39,677 bases of DNA from an uncultured Synechococcaceae cyanobacterium (GCA_902536065.1 CACAVZ010000010.1:1-39677), one strand, 5' to 3'; shown: positions 1 through 5,828, counted from the first letter of the stretch. The notes: generated by a model from the letters alone, not told the origin. Program-made: numbers and translations.

Positions 1-1
1 C

Positions 2-70
2 CTTTCTGTAGCATGCGGAATTGCTATATATGAGGCCCACAAACAAATAAATTTTCAAAATGGTAATTAA
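2..70 (+). CDS. 3' end of a SpoU/TrmH-family RNA 2'-O-methyltransferase (partial)
   Basis: Only the last 22 codons and the stop are inside the window. The frame reads LSVACGIAIYEAHKQ and then a short polar tail. The pattern S-V-A-x-G-I-x-x-Y-E is the C-terminal motif 3 of SPOUT (SpoU/TrmH) methyltransferases, where it helps form the trefoil knot that binds S-adenosylmethionine. The family 2'-O-methylates riboses in rRNA or tRNA. The start lies upstream of the window, so the exact member (RlmB-like, TrmH or TrmL) cannot be decided. A tRNA gene follows 29 bases later on the same strand. The call rests on one short motif and could be wrong. Confidence 0.6.
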   Translation, partial: LSVACGIAIYEAHKQINFQNGN

Positions 71-99
71 GTACAACCAATGCCTTACAATATTCCCAT

Positions 100-173
<74 letters not shown>

Positions 174-240
174 TTTTCAATACTTTTCAATTGAAGAAAA
201 TAGGTGAAATTTTAATTTAATTAAACTATTAAAAACAATA

Positions 241-528
241 ATGGTTAATTCACTCGGCACAGTCTTAGATCCAAAAAAATCTAAAACAAAATATCCAGAA
301 GCAAGAGTTATAGTTCTTGATGACAATTTTAATACTTTTCAGCATGTCGCAAATTGTCTTCTAACAATAATCCCAAGCATAAGTGAACAAAGGGCATGGG
401 ATCTAACCATTAAAGTTGACAAGACAGGATCTGCAGAGGTGTGGAGAGGTAATCTTGAACAAGCAGAGCTATATCATGAGCAACTATCCAGTAAAGGATT
501 AACAATGGCTCCAATTGAGAAAACATAA
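241..528 (+). CDS. clpS: ClpS-type adaptor of the Clp protease
   Basis: A 95-residue protein of the ClpS family, which binds the N-domain of a ClpA/ClpC unfoldase and delivers substrates, classically N-degron proteins, to ClpP in the cytosol. The core VIVLDDNFNTFQHVANCLL (about residues 23-41) matches the family's VILVNDDYTPMEFV region. The stretch around TIKVDKTGSAEVW corresponds to the second half of the fold. Compared with E. coli ClpS, the residues at the amino-group-binding positions differ: Asn34 aligns with Asp, and His66 with Asp (in KVDKTG). The gatekeeper Met40 aligns with Phe. This may be the cyanobacteria-specific ClpS variant with altered specificity; that is inference. The start is ATG, 67 bases after the tRNA. 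A DUF1651 gene follows closely. Confidence 0.9.
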   Translation: MVNSLGTVLDPKKSKTKYPEARVIVLDDNFNTFQHVANCLLTIIPSISEQRAWDLTIKVDKTGSAEVWRGNLEQAELYHEQLSSKGLTMAPIEKT

Positions 529-539
529 AATAAGTAAGA

Positions 540-791
540 TTGACAGAAAATTATTGGCTTATAAATCCGAATCGTTCAAGGGTTAAAAGGTTTTCAAAGA
601 ATAATCAAAATAAAGATAAATTTTTTGAATATATGTTTATTGACTCTGGAAGAATTATTGGTGTTTTAGGAAAAGAACCACCTGTTTTGACAACCAGAGA
701 AGAACTTAAAGTTGATAAAGCTAGAGATGAATGGAGAAAGTTAATCGCTCATGGTTGGAGGAGAACCAAACCAGTTTGGGAAGACTATTAG
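540..791 (+). CDS. DUF1651 family protein
   Basis: An 83-residue cytosolic protein starting at TTG, 11 bases after clpS. No ATG is available in frame near the N-terminus, and translation from TTG gives the expected beginning MTENYWL. It has the picocyanobacterial DUF1651 layout: an N-terminal Trp near residue 6, a central strand-rich part, and a C-terminal helix of the form R-E-x-L-x-x-x-x-A-x-x-x-W-x-x-L followed by GW and a final Trp (residues about 53-80). The family is found as many small paralogues in Prochlorococcus and marine Synechococcus, and its function is unknown. The close spacing suggests co-transcription with clpS, but no functional link is known. Confidence 0.72.
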   Translation: MTENYWLINPNRSRVKRFSKNNQNKDKFFEYMFIDSGRIIGVLGKEPPVLTTREELKVDKARDEWRKLIAHGWRRTKPVWEDY

Positions 792-976
792 TATCCAATA
801 TTGTTACTAGGATTAGTTATATAAATTATGAGATTTAGGACGTAGTTAGCGGGTAAATTTAATGGCTTCAAAAGTAACAAAGCCATTCCTTGAGTCACAT
901 TAAATTCTTTATTTTTCATAAAAAAATAAAAGTTATAATTTAATAATACTTACTATTTATTACTTAATAAATACCA

Positions 977-1126
977 ATGAAATATCTCATCACAAGCAAA
1001 AGATCAAGAGCTTTATTTGGTATTGGAATAGTTGCTATAAGTATTGGATTAATATCAAAAAAAGTAATTAACTATCCAACTGGAGGATGTATGAAAGGTA
1101 CTCAAGAAATAACCTTTAATATCTAG
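977..1126 (+). CDS. Small single-span membrane protein (49 aa), unknown
   Basis: An open frame of 49 codons from ATG to TAG. It has a basic N-terminus (KYLITSKRSRA), one hydrophobic segment (about residues 13-26, LFGIGIVAISIGLI), then KK and a short polar tail with one Cys. It does not resemble a named family that I recognise. It sits between the DUF1651 gene and the convergent thioredoxin-fold gene, in the region of small genes. The hydrophobic helix flanked by positive charges is what a real small membrane protein would show. With a frame this short, chance cannot be ruled out. Confidence 0.45.
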   Translation: MKYLITSKRSRALFGIGIVAISIGLISKKVINYPTGGCMKGTQEITFNI

Positions 1127-1149
1127 CCTTTAATCATCTTACATTTTTC

Positions 1150-1539
1150 TTAATTCTTAAATCCAGTCAACTTTGATAACTCTTTTAGTGAAAGTACACC
1201 TAAAATTAGTTTTCCATTAATTTCCCATGTGGGAAACCCTTTAATTTTTTTATCAATACATAACTGAGTTTGACTGTTTATGCCATCTCTTGCACATTCA
1301 ACCACATCAAGTTCTCTATAAGCTTGCTTACCAAATAATTCACTTTGATTAAGGCAATTAGGACACCAATATGCTGAATATTTAACTACACCATTATCTT
1401 TGAGGTATTTTGCCAACTCGATTGATTCCCTAGTGCTTTCTGAGGTGACTATAAGTTCCCTCTGATTATTTAAGTGGGAGCTATTTACAACATTTGAGAA
1501 AGGAAGCAAAACTAATAGTGGGAATAATAGGTGTTTCAT
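1150..1539 (-). CDS. Secreted thioredoxin-fold protein resembling the VKOR-linked Trx domain
   Basis: A 129-residue protein with an N-terminal signal or anchor (about residues 1-20, hydrophobic LLFPLLVLLPF). A thioredoxin-like domain follows with a WCPNC active site (Cys59/Cys62), ELFGKQA after it, a second Cys pair (Cys82, Cys94) and cis-Pro in GFPTWEI (Pro103). The WCPxC...LFGKxA...C..DG.N.Q..LC...GFPTWEI pattern is the one seen in the periplasmic Trx domain fused to VKOR quinone reductases in cyanobacteria, where it passes disulfides to exported proteins. Here the domain stands alone, so it probably acts in the periplasm or thylakoid lumen in disulfide exchange (inference). Its ATG overlaps the stop of an upstream 50-codon gene (ATGA), so the two are probably translated together. 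Confidence 0.8.
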   Translation of the reverse strand: MKHLLFPLLVLLPFSNVVNSSHLNNQRELIVTSESTRESIELAKYLKDNGVVKYSAYWCPNCLNQSELFGKQAYRELDVVECARDGINSQTQLCIDKKIKGFPTWEINGKLILGVLSLKELSKLTGFKN

Positions 1540-1688
1540 TTATTTACTACTTTTCCTCCATATTTTCTTACTACCTTATCAAGCAAAATTCGTATATCTT
1601 TATTTTTAAGTTTCTCTATTTGCTGAAGATTTTCAAGAAGATCACATATTTGATCCTGTGTATCTTCATTTAATTCACTTACTGCCAT
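1536..1688 (-). CDS. Small acidic/helical hypothetical protein (50 aa)
   Basis: A 50-codon frame beginning MAVSELNEDTQ and ending in a basic tail (VVRKYGGKVVNK). It is mostly predicted helix (LLENLQQIEKLKNKDIRILLDKVV) and has no membrane segment. Its stop overlaps the start of the secreted thioredoxin-fold gene by the shared ATGA, a strong sign that it is a translated gene coupled to that one. I do not recognise a family. Confidence 0.6.
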   Translation of the reverse strand: MAVSELNEDTQDQICDLLENLQQIEKLKNKDIRILLDKVVRKYGGKVVNK

Positions 1689-1777
1689 TTATTTTTAGAG
1701 TTTTTATAATCCAATTTTAAATCAAAAGTAAATTTACATACTTATTGTATTTATATTTTTTTATTGCTATTTTTTTA

Positions 1778-1820
1778 AAGCGGGCTAAGGTTCATATCTC
1801 CACGAGGATTTAGTCCGCTT
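1778..1820. ncRNA. Long imperfect hairpin: candidate terminator or small RNA
   Basis: Positions 1778-1788 (AAGCGGGCTAA) pair with 1810-1820 (TTAGTCCGCTT) over 11 base pairs with one G-T pair. The 21-base loop can form a minor CTC/GAG hairpin. A run of seven Ts lies just before it, and AATTTTTAAA follows. The GC-rich stem stands out in an extremely AT-rich gap with no gene (1689-1956). It could be a two-way terminator between convergent transcripts or part of a small RNA. The loop is long for a classical terminator. Confidence 0.4.
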
Positions 1821-1940
1821 AATTTTTAAAGATTCAATTTATATTGGATCCTTCTTAAAGAAATTGATTAGAAATATTAAAAAATATTTATATATGTTTA
1901 ATTTCTAAATTCCATTGAAAAGCATTCTTATATAAACATT

Positions 1941-1957
1941 AATAGTGTGACACTATT
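1941..1957. promoter_or_regulatory. Perfect palindrome AATAGTGTGACACTATT (candidate RHH operator, 3' site)
   Basis: A perfect inverted repeat with 8-base arms around a central G. It overlaps the stop codon of the ribbon-helix-helix gene. Its core AGTGTGACACT is identical to the one in that gene's own promoter region (2336-2346), so both may bind the same dimeric regulator. Confidence 0.5.
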
Positions 1958-2322
1958 TATTCAATAATGTTGTTATTTCGCTTCATAACTTTCTTAAAAT
2001 ACTTAAACTCAATAAATTCATGCATCATTTTGATATCATCAGATAAAACTTTTTTATTAACTGCATATTCGTCCACATTAAGTGAAGAACTATTATTTTC
2101 AGAAAATGTTTCGTGATCAAAAGAAAAGTTTATGAATTCCCTATTATTATTCTGATTTTGACCATAAGATTCATTTAACACTCCTCGAGACCTTAACGCT
2201 TCCTCAACCAACAAACCTGTGACTTTTGACTGACTAAACTCATTAGCTGTGCACAATTTTTCAATAATTTCATGCACTTCTTCACTTGGCAAAAAACCAA
2301 TTCTTTTCCTCGGAGAGGGCAT
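1957..2322 (-). CDS. Ribbon-helix-helix (CopG/MetJ-fold) DNA-binding protein
   Basis: A 121-residue protein. The basic N-terminus PSPRKRIGFLPSEEVHEII with the following FSQSKVTGLLVEEAL (about residues 5-44) fits the RHH fold: a beta strand that reads the DNA major groove, helix 1, a turn, and helix 2. The C-terminal part (about residues 50-121) is Asn/Ser-rich and then helical and unassigned; it might carry a partner or effector. RHH proteins bind short palindromes as dimers and often repress their own gene. Matching sites lie 14-24 bases and 36-46 bases upstream of the start codon, and at the stop codon. A small membrane-protein gene is divergent from it and shares the same control region. 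No toxin partner is visible. Confidence 0.72.
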   Translation of the reverse strand: MPSPRKRIGFLPSEEVHEIIEKLCTANEFSQSKVTGLLVEEALRSRGVLNESYGQNQNNNREFINFSFDHETFSENNSSSLNVDEYAVNKKVLSDDIKMMHEFIEFKYFKKVMKRNNNIIE

Positions 2323-2335
2323 AATAAAAAAAATT

Positions 2336-2368
2336 AGTGTGACACTTGCACATTATAAGTGTTGCACT
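2336..2368. promoter_or_regulatory. Tandem operator-like palindromes between the RHH gene and the divergent small gene
   Basis: Two near-identical palindromes: AGTGTGACACT at 2336-2346 and AGTGTTGCACT at 2358-2368. Their centres are 22 bases apart, about two helical turns, so two dimers could sit on the same DNA face. The inner halves also form ACACTT...AAGTGT across the gap. The position between divergent start codons (2322 and 2398) suits control of both genes. That the RHH protein binds here is inference. Confidence 0.55.
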
Positions 2369-2397
2369 ATATTTGATTTAAGTCAACTAATTTTGCT

Positions 2398-2550
2398 ATG
2401 CATATTTTATTATTTCCTGTCGGATTTATTCTTTGGTATCTAGCTTATGAAGCAAAACCTATCATTAATGATGAAGTAACACTTAATTGGGAAGAAAAAA
2501 ATACAATTAAAAGAAATAAACTTTTAAATATAATCAACGAAAGCTATTAA
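2398..2550 (+). CDS. Small membrane-anchored protein (50 aa), unknown
   Basis: A 50-codon frame: a short hydrophobic N-terminal segment (MHILLFPVGFILWYLAYEA, residues 1-19) and then a charged, helical, probably cytosolic tail with the motif NWEEKN. No family recognised. It is divergent from the RHH regulator, and the palindromes lie between the two starts, so it is a likely regulatory target. A hairpin with a T-run follows at 2688-2719. Confidence 0.5.
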   Translation: MHILLFPVGFILWYLAYEAKPIINDEVTLNWEEKNTIKRNKLLNIINESY

Positions 2551-2726
2551 AATTTACTGTTAATCGATTTTGACCATTCCTTATGCTTATTATCTAGATC
2601 TGAGATTAACTGTTTTTGATAAGTAAATTTGAGTTGATTTTCGTTAAGTGATTTTTTTGTGATAATCATCTCTTTAGAGAAAAAATAAGGAGTATTTGAA
2701 CTCCTAATTTTTTTTTTGACTTCCAT
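2547..2726 (-). CDS. Small basic hypothetical protein (59 aa), doubtful
   Basis: A 59-codon frame on the minus strand, starting MEVKKKIRSSNT and ending HKEWSKSINSKF. It is soluble, basic and Lys/Ser/Asn-rich, with a helical C-terminal part. No family recognised. It overlaps the stop of the plus-strand small gene by four bases. Its first codons run through a plus-strand hairpin and T-run, so the poly-Lys start may simply be the complement of a terminator. Confidence 0.35.
   Translation of the reverse strand: MEVKKKIRSSNTPYFFSKEMIITKKSLNENQLKFTYQKQLISDLDNKHKEWSKSINSKF
2688..2719 (+). terminator. Rho-independent terminator-like hairpin
   Basis: AGGAGT (2688-2693) pairs with ACTCCT (2700-2705) across a 6-base loop. 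AA and a run of ten or more Ts follow. It lies about 140 bases after the stop of the plus-strand small gene at 2398-2550. The stem is only 6 base pairs. Confidence 0.5.
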
Positions 2727-2887
2727 GTAATGAATTTATCTATTTTTTTTTATGACTTAAAAGGTTATAGTCTCAATATTTTTATGTTCTTTTTATATTT
2801 CCTTCATATGTGTTTTTAGCACGTTTGTAAAAAATATTAGTTTATTAAATAATAAAGGTTATATTTAAACAAAATATATGTTTTATC

Positions 2888-3061
2888 ATGAATCTAAAGG
2901 AGAGAGGGATTACTGTTGGAGATTTACTAATAATACTAATAATAATAATCACTTCTACAATATTAATTAAATCATTTAGCAAGGATAAGAAAACAACACT
3001 TAATTATAGTAATCAAGATCAAGTTTCTTATGAGGAAAATTACTATCACAAATTTATTTGA
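2888..3061 (+). CDS. Small protein with type IV prepilin-like leader (57 aa)
   Basis: The 57-residue translation begins MNLKERGITVGDLL and continues with a strongly hydrophobic stretch (IILIIIITSTILI, residues about 15-27), then a polar, Tyr/Asn-rich tail. The start resembles a class III (prepilin) signal: a short basic leader ending in Gly, then a beta-branched residue, Thr at +2, an acidic residue at +5 (Asp instead of Glu), Leu at +6, and a hydrophobic helix. True major pilins are much longer, so this could be a minor pilin-like peptide, or simply a small membrane protein that resembles one. AAAGGAG within codons 3-5 is not positioned as a ribosome site. I believe this is a real, conserved-looking small gene, but the function is not established. 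Confidence 0.5.
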   Translation: MNLKERGITVGDLLIILIIIITSTILIKSFSKDKKTTLNYSNQDQVSYEENYYHKFI

Positions 3062-3162
3062 ATAGCTTATATAAATTATTTATAAAACTTTTAATTAATT
3101 GAATTCACTATTAAGTATCTCTTATGTAAATTTCAAGAATTAATAATTATCAAAAAATGAGT

Positions 3163-3339
3163 TTATGTATTTTGATTAAGTGATTTAGAACTTTCCCATT
3201 TCAAGTTATCCTTTAAATCATTGATATCATTTGATATTGAAACTAAATTAACCATTTGAAGAATTTGACTTTTATTTAGCCTATTAGTAGCAATCAGTTT
3301 ATTAAGCATTTCTAAAACAGATTTATCATTAATATTCAT
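3163..3339 (-). CDS. Small soluble helical protein (58 aa), unknown
   Basis: A 58-codon frame from ATG to TAA. The protein is amphipathic and mostly helical (DKSVLEMLNKLIATNRLNKSQ), has no membrane segment, and ends with LKWESSKSLNQNT. The regular Leu/Ile spacing suggests a small helical bundle or coiled partner. No family recognised. It is transcribed toward the pilin-leader-like gene. Confidence 0.5.
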   Translation of the reverse strand: MNINDKSVLEMLNKLIATNRLNKSQILQMVNLVSISNDINDLKDNLKWESSKSLNQNT

Positions 3340-3522
3340 TATTTGTATAAAAAGCTATGATCCTTCAATTCAAATACTTTATATTATAATTTTAAAAATT
3401 TCATTATATTTTTTATGCTAAATATAAAAAATATTTATAAAATCATCAAAAATAAAACTTTTACTTATATGAAATATCTTAAGCTCAGTTTCTTATAAAT
3501 TCGTTTATTGTAAAAGAAAAAA

Positions 3523-3693
3523 ATGAAAAAAAACTCCAAGAAAGATTACCTTAATAGAGATGAAGTTAATGAAATGATTGAATCAGCTTTAAGGAGACAT
3601 AATAGAAGATCTACAATAATATCAAGCGTACTTGGCTGGATCTTAATTGGAGGTTATTCGTTTGGACTTTTTCAAGCAGTTCAAAATGTCTAA
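3523..3693 (+). CDS. Small tail-anchored membrane protein (56 aa)
   Basis: A 56-codon frame. The N-terminal half is highly charged (KKNSKKDYLNRDEVNEMIESALRRHNRRS split over residues 1-30). The C-terminal half is a single membrane helix (about residues 32-50, containing SVLGWILIGGYSFGLF). The clean charged-then-hydrophobic layout with DEVNEMIESALRRH as a helix supports a real protein with a cytosolic domain and a C-terminal anchor. No named family recognised. Confidence 0.6.
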   Translation: MKKNSKKDYLNRDEVNEMIESALRRHNRRSTIISSVLGWILIGGYSFGLFQAVQNV

Positions 3694-3756
3694 TTAATCT
3701 ATTCTTTAAATAAGATCCTACTAAATGATAAATTAATATAAGACTAATTATTTTTT

Positions 3757-3978
3757 ATGAGGGAATATATTAAGGCAAATCTTACAGTGATAAGAAAATA
3801 TTTAAAAAAACGAAAAAAGTATACATCAAAATTAAATAATGTTTCGATAATGGAAGAATTTAAAGAATGGAGCAAAGATCCATTACCTGAGACAGAATCA
3901 ATATGGACTTTACCCGACTTAACGAGGCATGAAAGATTAAAAAATTTTTGTCGCTCGATTAAGAAGGAAATAAGATAA
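3757..3978 (+). CDS. Small basic hypothetical protein (73 aa)
   Basis: A soluble, strongly basic 73-residue protein with an N-terminal Lys/Arg-rich helix (about residues 10-25), a middle segment with EEFKEWSKDPLPE, and a C-terminal helix with RHERLKNFCRSIKKE. It starts at ATG, 63 bases after the preceding small gene, and may share its transcript. I do not recognise a family. The basic character would allow nucleic acid or membrane surface binding, but nothing specific supports that. Confidence 0.5.
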   Translation: MREYIKANLTVIRKYLKKRKKYTSKLNNVSIMEEFKEWSKDPLPETESIWTLPDLTRHERLKNFCRSIKKEIR

Positions 3979-3982
3979 GTTT

Positions 3983-4141
3983 TTAACTACCCAATTGTAT
4001 ATGATTTACCTTTAAGTAAAAATAACCCGCAAATCCAACTATATTCAGAATTACAACGAAAATCCAAGCTCCAATTGGCTGATTAGAATCAAATTTTTTT
4101 ATTTTAACTTTTTCCTTTAGTCTTTCAATATATTTAGCCAT
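3983..4141 (-). CDS. Small single-span membrane protein (52 aa)
   Basis: A 52-codon frame: a basic amphipathic N-terminus (AKYIERLKEKVKIKKF), then a membrane helix (about residues 24-43, GAWIFVVILNIVGFAGYFY) and a short tail. It is convergent with the basic 73-aa gene, with only four bases between the stops. The layout resembles many small cyanobacterial thylakoid or cytoplasmic membrane proteins, but I cannot name it. Confidence 0.55.
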   Translation of the reverse strand: MAKYIERLKEKVKIKKFDSNQPIGAWIFVVILNIVGFAGYFYLKVNHIQLGS

Positions 4142-4219
4142 AATTAAAAATATTTAAAAGAATATTTCTAATTATAGAGAGTTAAATTTTAAGGAATCTT
4201 AAATAAAATAAAATTTCGT

Positions 4220-4345
4220 TTAATTCGAATTTTTATTGTCAAGCCTGTTAATGGGATATTTAATTAACTCCTTTTTGAGATTTTTTAAGAGTTTATTGTG
4301 ATTCAAAATTGTAAATTTCCTAGTAAAGGAATAATGCCATTTCAT
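4220..4345 (-). CDS. Possible very small protein (41 aa)
   Basis: A 41-codon open frame, MKWHYSFTRKFTIL... ending NRLDNKNSN. It is very basic and has no hydrophobic segment. It is the only frame of any substance in the 302-base stretch between 4142 and 4443. Such a frame can occur by chance in AT-rich DNA; there is no operon context and no family match. The rest of this stretch holds the upstream region of the peroxiredoxin gene and no other structure I can support. Confidence 0.28.
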   Translation of the reverse strand: MKWHYSFTRKFTILNHNKLLKNLKKELIKYPINRLDNKNSN

Positions 4346-4361
4346 TGAATTAAAAAAAAAC

Positions 4362-4391
4362 TTGCTAATTCATTATTAATAAAATTATAAT
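4362..4391 (+). promoter_or_regulatory. Candidate sigma-70 promoter of the peroxiredoxin gene
   Basis: A perfect -10 box TATAAT (4386-4391) is preceded, at an 18-base spacing, by TTGCTA (4362-4367), which shares four bases with the -35 consensus. The predicted start would be near 4398, giving a leader of about 45 bases. A short GGTC...GACC repeat lies just after it (around 4401-4413). Confidence 0.5.
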
Positions 4392-4443
4392 ACTTATTAC
4401 GGTCAAACAGACCATACATAATTTAAATAAGGACAATTTTTTC

Positions 4444-5028
4444 ATGAGCTTAAAAGTAGGCCAAGAAGCACCAGACTTTAGTGCTACAGCAGTATATGAT
4501 CAAGAGTTTAAGGAGATTACACTTTCAGGTCTAAGAGGTAAATGGGTTGTTCTATTCTTTTACCCACTTGATTTTACATTTGTATGTCCAACTGAAATCA
4601 CAGCATTTAGTGATAGATACCAAGATTTCTCGGCTCTTAATACGGAAATACTTGGTGTATCAGTTGATAGCAAGCACTGTCATTTGGCTTGGATACAAAC
4701 CCCAAGAAATGAAGGTGGTATAGGTGATATTAACTATCCGTTAGTTTCTGACTTAAAAAGAGAAATTTGCCAGGCTTATAATGTTCTAAATGATGATGGG
4801 GAGGCTGATAGAGGTTTATTTCTTATCAATCCCGAAGGAGTAGTTATGCATACTACTGTTAACAAGGCTCCTGTAGGTAGAAATGTTGATGAAACGCTAA
4901 GGATTCTTCAAGGCTATCAATACGTTGCGGCAAACCCCGATGAAGTGTGTCCAGCAAACTGGACCCCCGGGGAGAAAACAATGTTAGAGGACCCAAAAGG
5001 TAGTAAGGAATATTTTTCTGCGCTATAG
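4444..5028 (+). CDS. Typical 2-Cys peroxiredoxin (AhpC/TSA family)
   Basis: A 194-residue thiol peroxidase that reduces H2O2 and organic peroxides, using electrons from thioredoxins. The peroxidatic Cys48 lies in DFTFVCPTE with the catalytic Pro41/Thr45 ahead of it. The conserved Arg is Arg123 (ADRGLF). The resolving Cys169 is in EVCPANW. GGIG (91-94) and a near C-terminal YF (190-191) match the segments linked to overoxidation sensitivity in floodgate-type enzymes. The length is normal for the cyanobacterial/chloroplast 2-Cys Prx. In Prochlorococcus, which lacks catalase, this enzyme is expected to be a main peroxide scavenger (established knowledge of the group). It is a single-gene unit with its own promoter and terminator. 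Confidence 0.96.
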   Translation: MSLKVGQEAPDFSATAVYDQEFKEITLSGLRGKWVVLFFYPLDFTFVCPTEITAFSDRYQDFSALNTEILGVSVDSKHCHLAWIQTPRNEGGIGDINYPLVSDLKREICQAYNVLNDDGEADRGLFLINPEGVVMHTTVNKAPVGRNVDETLRILQGYQYVAANPDEVCPANWTPGEKTMLEDPKGSKEYFSAL

Positions 5029-5043
5029 GAGAATTAGAAACAT

Positions 5044-5796
5044 TTAAGTAAGTAATGAGTAGTAAATAATTATAAAAAAATAAAAAATAAATATATTCAA
5101 AAAGGGGATAACATCCCCTTTTTGAGGTTTGGGCACGATCCAATCGCTCAAATTAGTTTTATATGATAGAAAAGACCACGTATAAAAAGAAATTTCTATT
5201 GCGACTAGGAAAAAAATATTAATTAAATTTAGGTCATTTAAACCAAAATATCTATAAATATGAAACTGATCATCAACACTAATATTAATAATTTGAAGAT
5301 GCCAAAGATAGAGAGAAATCAAAATAAAATTTACCAATATTATTTTTTTTAAAAGAAACCTAGATTTCTTAAAAATTAATAGGATAGAAATTAAAAAAAT
5401 GAAAAAACATAATTGTGGTATATCAGGTTTTGGGACATTAATTCCTTCAAGAAATAAATTAACTATAAGATCAAAATTTATATATATATAATCAGCTATT
5501 AAGAAAGAGAGAAATATTAAATTTATTGCTACTAAGAATAATAATCTTTTTCCTTTAATTATTTTTTTACTATCGATTTTATCCTTAGTAAAACTATAAT
5601 CTGTATAGTTTTTTAAAGAGTTCATATACACCAAAGACGGACATATTGCTCCACTCAAATAGTAAAGGATTAAATAAAAGGAAATATCATTAATATTGAG
5701 TGAATACAAATTAAACCATTGTTTTTGTACAAATGGAAGAATAAGTAAAAATGAAATTGTAACTAATAATTTCGATGTATTGTTTTTAATTATCAA
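5044..5796 (-). CDS. Multi-pass membrane protein, unknown
   Basis: A 250-residue, very hydrophobic protein with about six or seven membrane segments (for example around residues 9-24, 36-55, 86-106, 128-143, 150-166, 190-208 and 231-248). It has a charged cytosolic loop near residues 62-84 (KDKIDSKKIIKGKRLL). It starts at TTG; the upstream in-frame stop lies a few codons before, and the next internal Met is far inside. It lies 32 bases after the FtsH-like gene on the same strand and may be co-transcribed with it. Its last 27 codons lie across the peroxiredoxin terminator on the other strand. I do not recognise the family; it is probably a lineage-specific picocyanobacterial protein. Confidence 0.65.
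   Translation of the reverse strand: MIIKNNTSKLLVTISFLLILPFVQKQWFNLYSLNINDISFYLILYYLSGAICPSLVYMNSLKNYTDYSFTKDKIDSKKIIKGKRLLFLVAINLIFLSFLIADYIYINFDLIVNLFLEGINVPKPDIPQLCFFIFLISILLIFKKSRFLLKKIILVNFILISLYLWHLQIINISVDDQFHIYRYFGLNDLNLINIFFLVAIEISFYTWSFLSYKTNLSDWIVPKPQKGDVIPFLNIFIFYFFIIIYYSLLT
5099..5123 (+). terminator. Intrinsic terminator of the peroxiredoxin gene
   Basis: AAAAAGGGGA (5099-5108) pairs perfectly with TCCCCTTTTT (5114-5123) over 10 base pairs with loop TAACA. It lies 70 bases after the peroxiredoxin stop. The symmetric A/T flanks make it potentially active in both directions. It lies inside the coding region of the opposite-strand membrane protein, where it encodes KGDVIPF. Confidence 0.8.
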
Positions 5797-5828
5797 GAAA
5801 ATATTTTTTTTAATTTAAAGCAATTAAA

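Noticed and set aside
861-887. AATGGCTT...AAGCCATT inverted repeat after the DUF1651 gene as a terminator
   Set aside because: An 8-bp stem with an 11-base loop is not followed by a T-run (CCTTGAG follows), so it is not a convincing terminator; left out of the features.
3415-3498. Short frame starting MLNIKNIYKIIKN
   Set aside because: Only 27 codons, almost all Lys/Ile/Asn/Leu as expected by chance from AT-rich DNA, with no context.
4401-4413. GGTC-AAACA-GACC repeat before the peroxiredoxin gene as an operator
   Set aside because: Only 4-base arms and a single copy; too weak to list as a site.
4859-5143. 94-codon minus-strand frame over the end of the peroxiredoxin gene
   Set aside because: It overlaps the conserved C-terminal part of the peroxiredoxin and its terminator, has no family features, and conflicts with the better membrane-protein frame.
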